A stretch of 64,000 nucleotides of DNA from positions 682,001-746,000 of the forward strand of contig OZ037875.1 in the NCBI GenBank assembly GCA_964035575.1, in the 5' to 3' direction. Shown one piece after another: positions 11,954 to 22,151 of the stretch (position 1 is its first letter; the number at the start of each line of letters is the position of its first letter). The translations under genes and the position numbers were made by a program. The DNA is from Rhynchopus sp. YZ270_cl-10. Its lineage: Eukaryota; Euglenozoa; Diplonemea; Diplonemida; Diplonemidae. The notes beneath the pieces were generated by a model that saw only the letters and a list, made by a program, of their open reading frames with translations, searched no databases and was not told where the DNA came from.

Positions 11954-12247
11954 CGACTTTTTTCGGTATGTAACTTGGGATAGGCCCACATGATCATGGT
12001 CTATCATGTGGTACCTGTGTACCACTCGGTTTGCTCCCAGGGCTTTTCGACCAGCAGTCACACATCCAAACAGTGATTTCCCACCTTAGACCACGTAATT
12101 ACGTACCCTAGGGTCCGTAATTACGGACCCTAGGGTACGTAATTACGGACCCTAGGGTCCGTAATTACGGACCCGGGTCCGCACTTGAGGGTCCGTAATG
12201 AGGGTCCGTAAAATTTACGGACCCTCGGGTGTGTGGACCCCGCCGTG

Positions 12248-12857
12248 TACAGGGGGTTGGGGAGAGAGCAACAGTAAAAACCTAAACACCAGTGTTTAGG
12301 AACCTTAAAAATTTAGTTTTGCGAATCCTAAACACTTTCTGCTGGCTCGTGTGGTTGATGAGCGAGATCTTCTGGCACAAAACGGACTCGATCGTCAAGG
12401 ATCTTAACCTAGTTAAAACATCAGACTGGTCACAGAACACCACGTTGTGCATGGTTTTTGGCTTGTTTTTGCCCACAAAAGGGCCTATACACGGTTCTAA
12501 CACACCAGAATCGCGTTTCTCAGCCCACATGGCCAGGTATGGGCCCGAAAAACCACCCAAAAAGGCGAAAATCCCGGTTTTTGGTGAAAATCGCCTGTTT
12601 TGCCTGCAGAATCCTTAAGGAACGCACGGTTCCTAAGGCAAAATACACGTAAACTCGCGACACGAAATTAGGAATTAGTAACAAATCTCTCAGCGATCTA
12701 ATTTAGTAAGGGCTGGATTTTTGGCCCAATCTTTCCAATGCCGAAAAAATCTTACACTTTGGCGCATTTTCGCGAAATGGTCATTTTTTGGGTATCCCCC
12801 CCTGGGGGAGGGAGGGGGGGTAACCCGGGAGGTAAGTGGGGAGGCAGCAACAGTAAA
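12248..12857 (+). repeat. tail of B3 plus satellite unit B4
   Basis: The B3 tail (ACAGGGGGTTGGGGAGAGAG) resumes directly after the TA element. Unit B4 then begins at the CCTAAACACCAGTGTTTAGG boundary near 12281 and contains the complete type B block order. Confidence 0.87.
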
Positions 12858-13570
12858 AATTTAGTTTTGCTAATCCTTAACACTCCCTATTGATCGTGGT
12901 TGATGTATGCAAAGATCTGAAAAGAAACGAAAAGGTACCCACGAATCTGTGGCAACAAACACATCCAACGCAACGCAACCGCTGTGTACGCAACGATCGG
13001 AACGTTACCAACCAAACGCAACCAACGCAACGCAACCGCTCCGTTCGTTACGATCTCTACGTAGCGATCTCTACACAACGAACGTTACCAACCGAACACA
13101 ACCAACGCAACGCAACCGCTCTGTTCGTTGCGCTCTGTACGTAACGATCTGCACGCTACGAACGCAACGCATGCAACATAACGCAACCGATGTGCACGTA
13201 GCTATGTGTACGCAACGAGTGGTTACAAACCCCCACGCATGGTTCTAGCACTGCGCTGGCACGTTTCCCAAGCCGCAAACCCGGTTACCTTTCTGAAAAA
13301 CCGGGTTTTTGGCCAAAACGCCTGTTTTCCCTGTAGAATCCTTAAGGAACGCACGGTTCCTAAGGCATTTTACACGTAAACTCGCGACACGAAATTGGGA
13401 ATTAAAAACTCATCTCTCAGCGATCTGATTTAGTAAGAACTCGATTTTTGGCCCTATCTTTCCAATGCCGAAAAAATCTTACACTTTGGCGCCTCTGCGA
13501 GAAATGTCATTTTTTGGGGTACCCCGTCTGGGGGTGTGGGGGTGGGTGGGTGCCTAGAGTGGGGGTGGGT
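12858..13570 (+). repeat. satellite unit A3
   Basis: A type A unit with TTTAGTTTTGCTAATCCTTA at its start and the CAACGCAACC-rich 5' half (about 12960-13225). The shared 3' half follows. It is embedded among B units, so the two types are interspersed rather than in separate blocks. Confidence 0.88.
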
Positions 13571-14160
13571 ACGCCACAAAAGCAACCTTAAAAACCTTAA
13601 CACAGAGTGTTAAGGAATTTAGTTTTGCGAATCCTAAACACTTTCTGCTGGCTCGTGTGGTTGATGAGCGAGATCTTCTGGCACAAAACGGACTCGATCG
13701 TAAAGGATCTTAAACTAGTTAAAACATCAGACTGGTCACAGAACACCACGTTGTGCATGGTTTTTGGCTTGTTTTTGCCCACAAAAGGGCCTATACATAG
13801 TTCTAACACCCCAGAATCGCGTTTCTCAGCCCACATGGCCAGGTATGGGCCCAAAAAACCACCCAAAAAGGCGAAAATCCCGGTTTTTGGTGAAAATCGC
13901 CTGTTTTGCCTGCAGAATCCTTAAGGAACGCACGGTTCCTAAGGCAAAATACACGTAAACTCGCGACACGAAATTAGGAATTAGTAACAAATCTCTCAGC
14001 GATCTGCTTTGGTAAGGGCTGGATTTTTGGCCCAATCTTTCCAATGCCGAAAAAATCTTACACTTTGGCGTATTTTCGCGAAATGGTCATTTTTCGGGTA
14101 CCCCCCCCGGGGGGTGGGGGTTAGGGGGGGGGGGGTTACAGGGGGTTGGGGAGAGAGCAA
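13571..14160 (+). repeat. satellite unit B5
   Basis: The unit starts at the CTTAACACAGAGTGTTAAG boundary and is otherwise a type B unit. Its tail GGTTACAGGGGGTTGGGG (about 14136-14153) is an empty site for the TA element at 8978-12247. Confidence 0.88.
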
Positions 14161-14755
14161 CAGTAAAAACCTAAACACCAGTGTTTAGGAACCTAAACAC
14201 CAGTGTTTAGGAATTTAGTTTTGCGAATCCTAAACACTTTCTGCTGGCTCGTGTGGTTGATGAGCGAGATCTTCCGGCACAAAACGGAATCGTAAAGGAT
14301 CTTAACCTAGATAAAACGTCTGAGTGGTCACAGAAGGCAACGTTGTACACCGCTTTTTGCGTTGTTTTTGCCCACAAAAGGACCTTCAGATTGTTCTAAC
14401 ACCCCAGAATCGCGTTTCCCAGCCCACATGGCCAGGTATGGGCCCAAAAAACGACCCAAAAAGGCGAAAATCCCGGTTTTTGGTGAAAATCGCCTGTTTT
14501 GCCTGCAGAATCCTTAAGGAACGCACGGTTCCTAAGGCAAAATACACGTAAACTCGCGACACGAAATTAGGAATTAGTAACAAATCTCTCAGCGATCTGC
14601 TTTGGTAAGGGCTGGATTTTTGGCCCAATCTTTCCAATGCCGAAAAAATCTTACACTTTGGCGTATTTTCGCGAAATGGTCATTTTTCGGGTACCCCCCC
14701 CGGGGGGTGGGGGTTAGGGGGGGGGGGGGGTTACAGGGGGTTGGGGAGAGAGCAA
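14161..14755 (+). repeat. satellite unit B6 (diverged 5' half)
   Basis: It has a doubled CCTAAACACCAGTGTTTAGG boundary and a 5' half with more substitutions than its neighbours (for example AACGTCTGAGTGGTCACAGA). The 3' half is nearly identical to B5 and B7. This points to conversion of the 3' half or an older 5' half. Confidence 0.87.
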
Positions 14756-15340
14756 CAGTAAAAACCTAAACACCAGTGTTTAGGAAATTTAGTTTTGCGA
14801 ATCCTAAACACATTCTGCTGGCTCGTGTGGTTGATGAGCGAGATCTTCTGGCACAAAACGGACTCGATCGTAAAGGATCTTAAGCTAGTTAAAACATCAG
14901 ACTGGTCACAGAACACCACGTTGTGCATGGTTTTTGGCTTGTTTTTGCCCACAAAAGGGCCTATACATAGTTCTAACACCCCAGAATCGCGTTTCTCAGC
15001 CCACATGGCCAGGTATGGGCCCAAAAAACCACCCAAAAAGGCGAAAATCCCGGTTTTTGGTGAAAATCGCCTGTTTTGCCTGCAGAATCCTTAAGGAACG
15101 CACGGTTCCTAAGGCAAAATACACGTAAACTCGCGACACGAAATTAGGAATTAGTAACAAATCTCTCAGCGATCTGCTTTGGTAAGGGCTGGATTTTTGG
15201 CCCAATCTTTCCAATGCCGAAAAAATCTTACACTTTGGCGTATTTTCGCGAAATGGTCATTTTTCGGGTACCCCCCCCCCCCCCCCGGGGGGTGGGGGTT
15301 AGGGGGGGGGTTACAGGGGGTTGGGGAGAGAGCAACAGTA
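14756..15340 (+). repeat. satellite unit B7
   Basis: Nearly identical to B5 from the 5' block to the tail, apart from longer C and G runs at about 15271-15310. Confidence 0.88.
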
Positions 15341-15985
15341 AAAACCTAAACACCAGTGTTTAGGAATTTAGTTTTGCGAATCCTAAACACTTTCTGCTGG
15401 CTCGTGTGGTTGATGAGCGAGATCTTCTGGCAGAAAACGGACGCGATCGTCAAGGATCTTAAACTAGTTAAAACATCAGACTGGTCACAGAACACCACGT
15501 TGTGCATGGTTTTTGGCTTGTTTTTACCCACAAAAGGGCCTCTACATGGTTCTAACATCCCAGAATCGCGTTTCTCAGCCCACATGGCCAGGTATGGGCC
15601 CAAAAAACCACCCAAAAAGGCGAAAATCCCGGTTTTTGGTGAAAATCGCCTGTTTTGCCTGTAGAATCCTTAAGGAACGCACGTTTCCTAAGGCAAAATA
15701 CACGTAAACTCGCGACACGAAATTAGGAATTAGTAACAAATCTCTCAGCGATCTGATTTAGTAATAACTGGATTTTTGGCCCAATCTTTCCAATGACGAA
15801 AAAATCTTACACTTTGGCGTATTTTCGCGAAATGGTCATTTTTGGGGTATCCCCCCCTGGGGGGGTAAGCCTAGGGGTAAGCCTAGGCGGGAGGGTAACC
15901 CGGGGGGTAAGTGGGGGGGCAGCAACAGTAAAAACCTAAACACCAGTGTTTAGGAACCTTAACACAGAGTGTTAAGGAACTTGGG
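15341..15985 (+). repeat. satellite unit B8 and end of the field
   Basis: This intact unit is the closest relative of split unit B1 and shows the empty site for the 5939-7299 insert at about 15524. The field ends with both boundary palindromes side by side (CCTAAACACCAGTGTTTAGG, then CTTAACACAGAGTGTTAAG), at about 15980. Confidence 0.88.
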
Positions 15986-16704
15986 CAGGTGTTGTGGTCA
16001 AAATGTGAGTTTTTGCTTTTTTATGCAATTATGGGACGGCAAAAGGGACTTGTATGGTTTTGACCCCAAATATGGCGATGTTTGGTGATCTATTAGTTCT
16101 GCTAGTGATGTGTAGCGTTTTTGTTTGATACAACAACTTATTGGCAATTCGAAATACATTGGTGCCAGCGCTGCAGGGAGGACAAAACGGATTGAAAATG
16201 ACCGAGGCGCGCTTGTTTGTGTTTGAGTAGTCAATTAACCACAACAACCGTAACTAGAATTACCACAATTTTTTTAACTTTTTGTTTTCCTGGTTTTGAG
16301 CGCACAATCAAAAGAGACGCTCTTTTTTTCTGTTTATTGTATTGTCTCTAGTTGTTCTAAAAAGTGCAGTAAAGGATAATGAAACGCGGATATGTTTATT
16401 CTGTTTGATTATTACGTCGCTTGTCTCAGGTTGTTCTTGTTCGGATTGGACGAAGGTTTTAGACGGTTGTAGAACGTTTCATTTTGTACTGTGTGAGGAA
16501 TGATGGGGTGACTATGTTATAATGCACGTGTAGTGTGGGGAACCGAGGGGAGTAAATGCGTTTTCCTGTAGGATACTTGTTCTGTGTGGTATATCACTTG
16601 TCACCCTGGATACCGCCGTGTGCCTCTACTGCCGCCCCCCGCCCCCAGCCCCTACTCATTTTTTCTGTCCCTTACTCCTTACAACCACAGGGGACAGCAA
16701 AATA
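15986..16704. other. intergenic, 5' flank of the PDZ gene
   Basis: AT-rich DNA without a convincing reading frame. Just before the next gene a pyrimidine tract ends in CTTACAACCACAG (about 16679-16691), which looks like a splice acceptor 14 bp before the chosen ATG. A 5'-UTR intron, or trans-splicing, is possible. Confidence 0.6.
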
Positions 16705-18924
16705 ATGTCAGTGAAGAATGCTGCTTTTGCCGCCGAAGTTGCGGCTGGCGGAACTTTTTGCGTCCCTTCGTCGTTGTGCAGCCTGGACACGCAGCCGCTG
16801 CACTCCACCATCGAAAGCATTGTGGGACAGAACGAACGATATCGGAAGGAGCTTGTGAAGCTTGCAGCACGTTTGGAGCAACTGGAGCAACAGGTTGGCG
16901 GACAAGCAGATGCACTTACGGCAACGACAACACAACTCAATGCGAACAATGCAGATGTGCGAGCCACTCTTACTGAAATCACCCACGCTGCTACTGAGCA
17001 GAACGCAGCTCTTAGTGCCAGAATCTGTGAGAACGAACGGCGCCTCGAGCGATCAAACGAGACGTTTACAACCGAGCTCACAGACTTGAAGCAACACCAC
17101 ACACGCGAGTCCGCAAACACGAAGGAGAGACACGCCCTACTGGAGCAAGAGGTTGATGCACTCCGTTGCAGTGAAGCCGAGAAGCGAGAAGCAAGCACTG
17201 CACACATAACCTCCCTCTGCAACGATACTGCGCGCCAGCTGCAAAATGATGTCGGCGATGTCCGCAAGAGCGTCGATGCGGCAGTCGAAACAATTGCTTC
17301 AGAAGATGCAAAGTTAGGTGCGAGACTCGATGCCAAGATCGAAGCGAAGGTCACAGGCGTAGAGGCCGCCTGCGCAGAGCAGCTTGGTGTACTGCGCGCC
17401 GACAGCACCTCTGAACTCACTGTCGTCCGCGCACAAATACAAAATTTTTCCGCGGAATTTGCGAAGGAAAAACAAATCATTGAGGGCAGGTCTGTGTCTC
17501 TGACCGATACACTGACGACTGGGCTGAATGATGCGAAGGAGCAGTTATCACAACGCATGAAGCAGTCCGAGGAGGCCCTCACCTTCCGCTGCTCACAGCT
17601 CGGGAGGGACCTTGCATCTCTGAAGGAAGGTGTCGACAGCACTACCAGCAGCCTCAACGCTACGTTTGAAGCGAATATTCAAAAAACGGCTGAGACACTG
17701 GTAGACATACAAAACGACTGCAGGCTCCTCTCCTCCCGCAGCGATGCTCACTCAATGAAGACACAGGAGCTGACCGACAAGATGACCTTGGTCACAGTGA
17801 ACACCTCACGCATCGCTTCACTTGACGCCAAGATACAGAGTACTTCAGAAGCACTCCAGGCGCACCGCAGCGACACCACTCTCTCCGACGCCTTGTCTGC
17901 AGCTAAGAAGTCTTTCAAGCGGCAGAACGAGGCTCTCGAGTCGAAGCTTCTCACCACCACAGAAGGCAGCTTTACGCAGATCAGAACGCAGGTCGACCTG
18001 AAGGCAGAGACCGCGTCTGTCAAGCATCTGGAGTCCACAGTCGCGAAGGCACTCGAAACGCTCGAAAAGATTGTCAAAGAAGGCGAAACAGCAACACTGA
18101 AGCGTATCGGAACGACCCGCGACAGCATTATTGCCGAGGTGGCAGGCAGCCTGCTCCCACAGGGCCTTTCCGAGCGTTGCGAGCCCCTTTCGGACAAACT
18201 ACGCCTCATGACTAAGGAGCTTGCCATCCTCAACAAGAAGATGCAGGCCGTCGAGTCTGTGTCGAGCAACACGAAAATGTTTGAAACGTCGCGGCACGAA
18301 ATGGCGGTGTCAATGTGCCGAGAAATAGAGACGCAACTGACTGCCGAGAGCGAACGTATACGTGAGAAGCTGGCCTCTCTCCATAAACACTTCAACGGGT
18401 TTTGTGCGCTCTTCTCCTTTGACTCCGAGACCGTGGTTGGTGCGGAACGTCTTTCCCTGGACGAACGAGTGCACGCTCTGCTCTCGTCACCTGTCTTCAC
18501 GTGCCTGAAGGCTGAGCTTGAGGATGTTGCGTATTTGTGTGCTCGAAAGGAGGATTCGTCTCTCTCTGAGTTGGGTGTCTCTGTGCAGGGTGAACAAGGA
18601 CGGCGCGGAGCGGAAATAAACCAGGTGATGAAACACTCGACAGCTGAACGTGCAGGGTTGCGTGTGGGAGACAGGGTTCTGTACATCAATGGGATGAAGA
18701 TCGACTCGCAGCTTGACCTGTCGCAGGCAGTCTCGCATCTCAAGCCTAAAAGTGATTTGAAAATCACCCGGATACCGTGGGGTACAGACGAGCCTTCCAC
18801 GCTTGACATACACAATTCGACAGTATCGCCCGTTCGTGGAAGCAGAGTCGGGGGTGGTGTCGTAAGTCCTGTGTTGTCTCCCTTTACAAAGAGCTCTCCC
18901 AAGGTTCTTCCCTGGGGGAGGTAG
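16705..18924 (+). CDS. coiled-coil protein with C-terminal PDZ domain
   Basis: The protein has 739 residues from the ATG at 16705 (M-S-V-K-N-A-A-F). An in-frame ATG at 16618 would add 29 Pro-rich residues but lies upstream of a splice-acceptor-like CCACAG, so the later start is preferred. Residues about 45-600 are an almost continuous heptad-rich helix with many Glu, Lys, Ala and Leu and few Pro or Gly, which predicts a long coiled coil. Residues about 625-692 form a PDZ-like module: A-E-R-A-G-L-R-V-G-D-R-V-L-Y-I-N-G is the typical strand-turn core with the G-D-x-(I/V)-L-x-(I/V)-N-G signature. The C terminus is Ser/Pro/Gly-rich. Such proteins usually act as scaffolds or cytoskeleton-associated structural proteins; the exact role here is unknown. 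No membrane segment is seen. Confidence 0.85.
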   Translation: MSVKNAAFAAEVAAGGTFCVPSSLCSLDTQPLHSTIESIVGQNERYRKELVKLAARLEQLEQQVGGQADALTATTTQLNANNADVRATLTEITHAATEQNAALSARICENERRLERSNETFTTELTDLKQHHTRESANTKERHALLEQEVDALRCSEAEKREASTAHITSLCNDTARQLQNDVGDVRKSVDAAVETIASEDAKLGARLDAKIEAKVTGVEAACAEQLGVLRADSTSELTVVRAQIQNFSAEFAKEKQIIEGRSVSLTDTLTTGLNDAKEQLSQRMKQSEEALTFRCSQLGRDLASLKEGVDSTTSSLNATFEANIQKTAETLVDIQNDCRLLSSRSDAHSMKTQELTDKMTLVTVNTSRIASLDAKIQSTSEALQAHRSDTTLSDALSAAKKSFKRQNEALESKLLTTTEGSFTQIRTQVDLKAETASVKHLESTVAKALETLEKIVKEGETATLKRIGTTRDSIIAEVAGSLLPQGLSERCEPLSDKLRLMTKELAILNKKMQAVESVSSNTKMFETSRHEMAVSMCREIETQLTAESERIREKLASLHKHFNGFCALFSFDSETVVGAERLSLDERVHALLSSPVFTCLKAELEDVAYLCARKEDSSLSELGVSVQGEQGRRGAEINQVMKHSTAERAGLRVGDRVLYINGMKIDSQLDLSQAVSHLKPKSDLKITRIPWGTDEPSTLDIHNSTVSPVRGSRVGGGVVSPVLSPFTKSSPKVLPWGR

Positions 18925-19615
18925 AGCAACGCTCGCCTGCGGAGACTGTGATCTTATTTAAACGCTTTTCGAACGTAAAAAAAAAAAAAAAATAGCAAAG
19001 AATTGTTGTATTCAGAGGACGTCCTCTGAAGGATGTACTTGCCCCTCTTTCTCAAAACCGCCCCCACCCCCTTTGTACACTACAATGTTTCCTTTTTGTT
19101 TGTTTGATGGATTACCTTTCGAACAATTTTTTCTTTGCAAGATGACTAATCACGAGACTTAGGTTCATCTTACAGTTTTTTTGTACATCTCAATTATTTC
19201 CCCTCGCCCAGCATTGTACCTTTTTTCGTTCTTACCCTGGTAGAAACGGTCGAGAAAAAAAACACAGCCTGTATAGAACGTGTTGTGTCACTCTATTGTG
19301 TTCTGTTGTCCCTTCCCTCGATTCAGAGGTGCGCATTTCATCAAGTTTTCCCTTTTCATATTTGGAAAATTTGGTTGTATTCGTGTAGGCACCAGAGGGT
19401 GCCAAAGATTCCACTCTTTTTTTTTTTTTCTTGCGCAAATTCTGTCGAGGGAAGGGCAGAGGTTCCGAGAGGTGCTTGTCAGTTACAAAACCCGTTTCTT
19501 TATAACTAATACACGTGGATAAGAGGGGAAAAAAAAAGGAAAGAGAATTTTCAATCTATCACACACCCACCGCCAACACCTTACCACAGGAGGGAGGGGG
19601 GAAGGGAGAAAAACA
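18925..19615. other. intergenic
   Basis: AT-rich with A and T runs. An intergenic word CTTAGGTTCATCTTACAG at about 19158-19175, followed by a T-run, recurs in similar form elsewhere in the window (31.55, 31.93 and 41.04 kb). Before the next gene, CCAACACCTTACCACAG (about 19572-19588) looks like a splice acceptor. Confidence 0.55.
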
Positions 19616-20143
19616 ATGTTTGTTCACTCTGCACCAGGGGTCCTCTCCTCATGCGGAGCTAGGGGGAAGGCTCTGGCAGCACCAGTCTGGAAGCCCACTT
19701 CCACAGTCCGCAACGTATGTGTTTTGTATTGGGCCCTTCTTGGATGCACATTAAAAAATCGTGAAAATACACAATCTAGCAATCAGTCACAACTCATACC
19801 CATCCGGAGAAATCAAAAACACCATATATTCCCCCCCCCCCCTCACGAAGATGTGTTCGTGGAGCATTTTGGTTTAACGCTTTTTAATTTTTTTTCTCGA
19901 AACGATGTTTTACACCTCCCCCTGCAGATGTGGTACCCACACAGAGCGAAGTCGAATAACTTTAACAGGGTCGACGGTATTTTCTGCCGACGTGGTGTGA
20001 CAAAGCTTCAGGCGCGTACGAGAACGGATTTCAGTGCCAACTACGGTGTGTCGTCGGGTATCACTGACAGCATGGTGATGGGGATGATCAAGTTCCCGAT
20101 CCCTGCGCAGTCGTGGACTTACGTGGGGTCGAAGGATGCGTAG
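19616..20143 (+). CDS. small two-exon protein of unknown function
   Basis: Exon 1 (19616-19714, 33 codons) ends at the donor GTATGTG. Exon 2 (19928-20143) starts after the acceptor CTCCCCCTGCAG. Both junctions are in phase 0, giving 104 residues. The second exon encodes M-W-Y-P-H-R-A-K and ends W-T-Y-V-G-S-K-D-A. It could also be a 71-residue protein starting at the Met that opens exon 2. The composition is basic with scattered aromatics, and there is no signal peptide or membrane segment. It was not recognised. Support comes from the strong donor, the pyrimidine-rich acceptor and matching phase. It lies 180 bp upstream of the alpha-galactosidase gene in the same direction. Confidence 0.5.
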   Translation: MFVHSAPGVLSSCGARGKALAAPVWKPTSTVRNVCVLYWALLGCTLKNRENTQSSNQSQLIPIRRNQKHHIFPPPPHEDVFVEHFGLTLFNFFSRNDVLHLPLQMWYPHRAKSNNFNRVDGIFCRRGVTKLQARTRTDFSANYGVSSGITDSMVMGMIKFPIPAQSWTYVGSKDA

Positions 20144-20323
20144 ACGTTATTCGATGGGTGGGGTGGGGTGGGGGCAGAGGGGGGTGGGGTTTCTTTTATG
20201 AGAACGAACCACAATATCCTATACAGAAGACAGGTCTTATTTTGCATGCGAAACCCCCCCTCTTCCCACCCAGGCACACCACCACCTGACAGAGAGCGAT
20301 ACAAAAAAAAAGGACACAGGACA

Positions 20324-21991
20324 ATGAGGCGCATAGCCCTGCTATGCGCGTACGCCGCGAGCGTGCAGGCACTCAACAACGGCCTTGGGAAGCTCCCCGG
20401 CATGGGGTGGAACAGTGACTACTGTGTGAACTGCAGCACGAGCGCAAACGGTTTCCAAAATGAGGTGTTCATCAAGGAGCTTGCGTTCTACATGCACTCG
20501 CATGTTCTGCCCTGTGGGAAGACGTTCCAACAGCTTGGCTACAACTATGTGAATATGGATGCGTCCTGGGACCTGAAGAACCGCAGCGAGAGTGGCGACC
20601 TTCAGCCAAACCCCGCACTCTGGCCCTCTGGCATGGACAACACGATTGACTACGTTCACTCCCTTGATATGAAGTTCGGTCTGTACGGTGACAGGGGTGA
20701 GAAGGACTGTGCAGGCAACCCTGGACAGCAGAACTACGTCGAACAAGACGCACGCTTCTTTGCAGCAAACAAGGTCGATTGGTACAAGGAGGACTCCTGC
20801 GACACGCACGACGCCAGCCACGCCGCCGCGATTGCGCAGTACGCACAGATGAGGGATGCACTCAACAGCACGGGATATCCGATCTGGTTTGCCCTCTGTG
20901 GATGGCAGCCTTGGTACGCAAGCGATCCTTTAGGAGGGAAGCTGATTGGGAATTCTGCACGTGTTGGGCCTGACACAGGTCAGGGATGGGGAGCTGTCTT
21001 GACAAACATGAACAATGCGGCTGGGGTGTCAACGTTCTCAGGTCCGACCTCTGCAGGTGGGTACTGGAACGACGGTTCCCTGCTGTTGTGTCCAGGATAC
21101 ATCAACGGAGGAGGCGTGGCACCCCCAGAGAAGGCCATGACGAATGCACGCCACCGCAGCCAGTTCAACATCTGGTGTGTCCTTGCCTTGAACCTTCTCC
21201 TCACGGGGAACCTCTCAGCACTGAATGAGTACGTCATTGAGACATGGTCCAACGAAGAGATGCTCGCCATTAACCAGGACCCTCTCGGGATTGCAGGGGT
21301 CAAGCTGCCGCACGACACTGTCTTGACGGTCCCTACTGGAGCTTCTCTTGCTGAGTGTGGTGGAGAGCCCGACCTGCAGCAGTGGGAGTACAACGGACCG
21401 CTCCCTGGCTTCCTCCACAACAACGTGAGCAACACATGCTTGAATGTGGAAGACTGCCAGAGTGGGGTCATCTACGACACGTGCACCACAACAGGCAACA
21501 CCTGTGGGGGTGGACACGACAGTGACCACCCAAACGAGGAGTGGACCTTCACCAGCGCAGGCCAGCTTGTGTCGAACCTTTCGACCAACCCTTGCGTCAC
21601 CCTTGGAGGGGATGGTAACATCAAGGTCAAGACGTGCAACACACCTCCGTCCACAGACCAGCTCTGGTCCTACAAGTCTGGGCAGATTTTGTCGAACGAT
21701 GGGCGCTGTCTCACAGCAGCCTCCACAGCTCCTGTTGAGCAGATTACCATCATTGGGCGCCCTCTGCAAGGCGATGCGTTTGCTGTGATGTTCCTGAACA
21801 ATGATGTGACACAGCCGTCCATGAACGTCACCTGTGGTGCGGAGTGCATCAAGCAGCTTGGTGTTACGGCAGGGTACGTTGTGCGTGACGTGTGGCTTCA
21901 CGAGGATGTGGGCGTTGTGAATGCAGATGGATTCAGCGCCACAGTTCTTGGAAACGGGACTTCACGGGTCTTCAAGCTTGCGAAGCAGTAG
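20324..21991 (+). CDS. secreted alpha-galactosidase, GH27, with inserted ricin-type lectin module
   Basis: The protein has 555 residues from ATG 20324. Upstream in-frame Mets are ignored because a signal peptide (M-R-R-I-A-L-L-C-A-Y) starts here. The GH27 barrel follows: L-P-G-M-G-W-N-S-D at 23-32, G-Y-N-Y-V-N-M-D at 72-79, then K-F-G-L-Y-G-D. The probable nucleophile is D157 (in W-Y-K-E-D-S-C) and the probable acid/base D217, four residues after R213 as in animal alpha-galactosidase. The Asp pair after strand 2 is D79-A80 instead of D-D. Residues about 345-468 look like a ricin-B-type beta-trefoil (Q-Q-W, E-E-W, Q-L-W motifs, paired Cys) placed before the C-terminal beta domain (473-555). 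The enzyme would release terminal alpha-galactose from secreted or phagosomal glycans. Several N-x-S/T sites are present. No intron is seen. Confidence 0.93.
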   Translation: MRRIALLCAYAASVQALNNGLGKLPGMGWNSDYCVNCSTSANGFQNEVFIKELAFYMHSHVLPCGKTFQQLGYNYVNMDASWDLKNRSESGDLQPNPALWPSGMDNTIDYVHSLDMKFGLYGDRGEKDCAGNPGQQNYVEQDARFFAANKVDWYKEDSCDTHDASHAAAIAQYAQMRDALNSTGYPIWFALCGWQPWYASDPLGGKLIGNSARVGPDTGQGWGAVLTNMNNAAGVSTFSGPTSAGGYWNDGSLLLCPGYINGGGVAPPEKAMTNARHRSQFNIWCVLALNLLLTGNLSALNEYVIETWSNEEMLAINQDPLGIAGVKLPHDTVLTVPTGASLAECGGEPDLQQWEYNGPLPGFLHNNVSNTCLNVEDCQSGVIYDTCTTTGNTCGGGHDSDHPNEEWTFTSAGQLVSNLSTNPCVTLGGDGNIKVKTCNTPPSTDQLWSYKSGQILSNDGRCLTAASTAPVEQITIIGRPLQGDAFAVMFLNNDVTQPSMNVTCGAECIKQLGVTAGYVVRDVWLHEDVGVVNADGFSATVLGNGTSRVFKLAKQ

Positions 21992-22151
21992 AGTGATTGC
22001 AGTGTAATTTATGTGTGTCCATGCGAGGTTCACACTCTTACAAACGTTGTCTTTTTCTCTAGCGAGGCACATCCGGCTCCTAATTTTTTTGCAACCTTTC
22101 TGAAGGGTTCTTTTGCTCTGCCTCAGTTTAGGCACTCTTCATGGTGCGTTA

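Larger units (their letters stand above)
8978..12247. mobile_element. 3.27-kb TA-target DNA element (Tc1/mariner-like termini)
   Basis: Uninterrupted sister units read GGTTACAGGGGG near 14138 and 14730. Here that sequence is split as GGTTA / TACAGGGGG around a segment bounded by CACGGCGGGGTCC and its inverse, so the target TA is duplicated. The terminal inverted repeats are long (about 8978-9110 and 12093-12247). They consist of palindromic words such as GTAATTACGGACCCTAGGGT. The interior has no recognisable transposase; it holds a nested inverted-repeat element, a partial relative of it, a GGGTACT array and a dispersed repeat also found at 62.5 kb. It is probably non-autonomous. The TA duplication and CA start fit the IS630-Tc1-mariner group, but with no transposase the family is inferred. 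Confidence 0.8.
4224..15985 (+). repeat. field of 0.6-0.75 kb satellite units (types A and B) with insertions
   Basis: About eleven units in the same orientation fill this stretch. All share a 3' half: a conserved hairpin around CCTTAAGGAAC-GCAC-GGTTCCTAAGG, then TACACGTAAACTCGCGACACGA, an 'ATCTCTCAGCGATCTGATTTAG' block, 'TTTCCAATG(C/A)CGAAAAAATC' and a G/C-run tail. The 5' halves define two types. Type B has 'CTGCTGGCTCGTGTGGTTGA'. Type A has 'CTATTGATCGTGGTTGATG' followed by CAACGCAACC-rich sequence. Type B boundaries carry the near-palindrome CCTAAACACCAGTGTTTAGG, and others carry CTTAACACAGAGTGTTAAG. No coding capacity is visible. Two units hold large insertions, described separately. Confidence 0.93.

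Noticed and set aside
12287-15707. Recurring ORFs of 60-108 codons in each satellite unit
   Set aside because: They recur because the units are copies. Frames shift at unit borders, have no domain, and exist on both strands.
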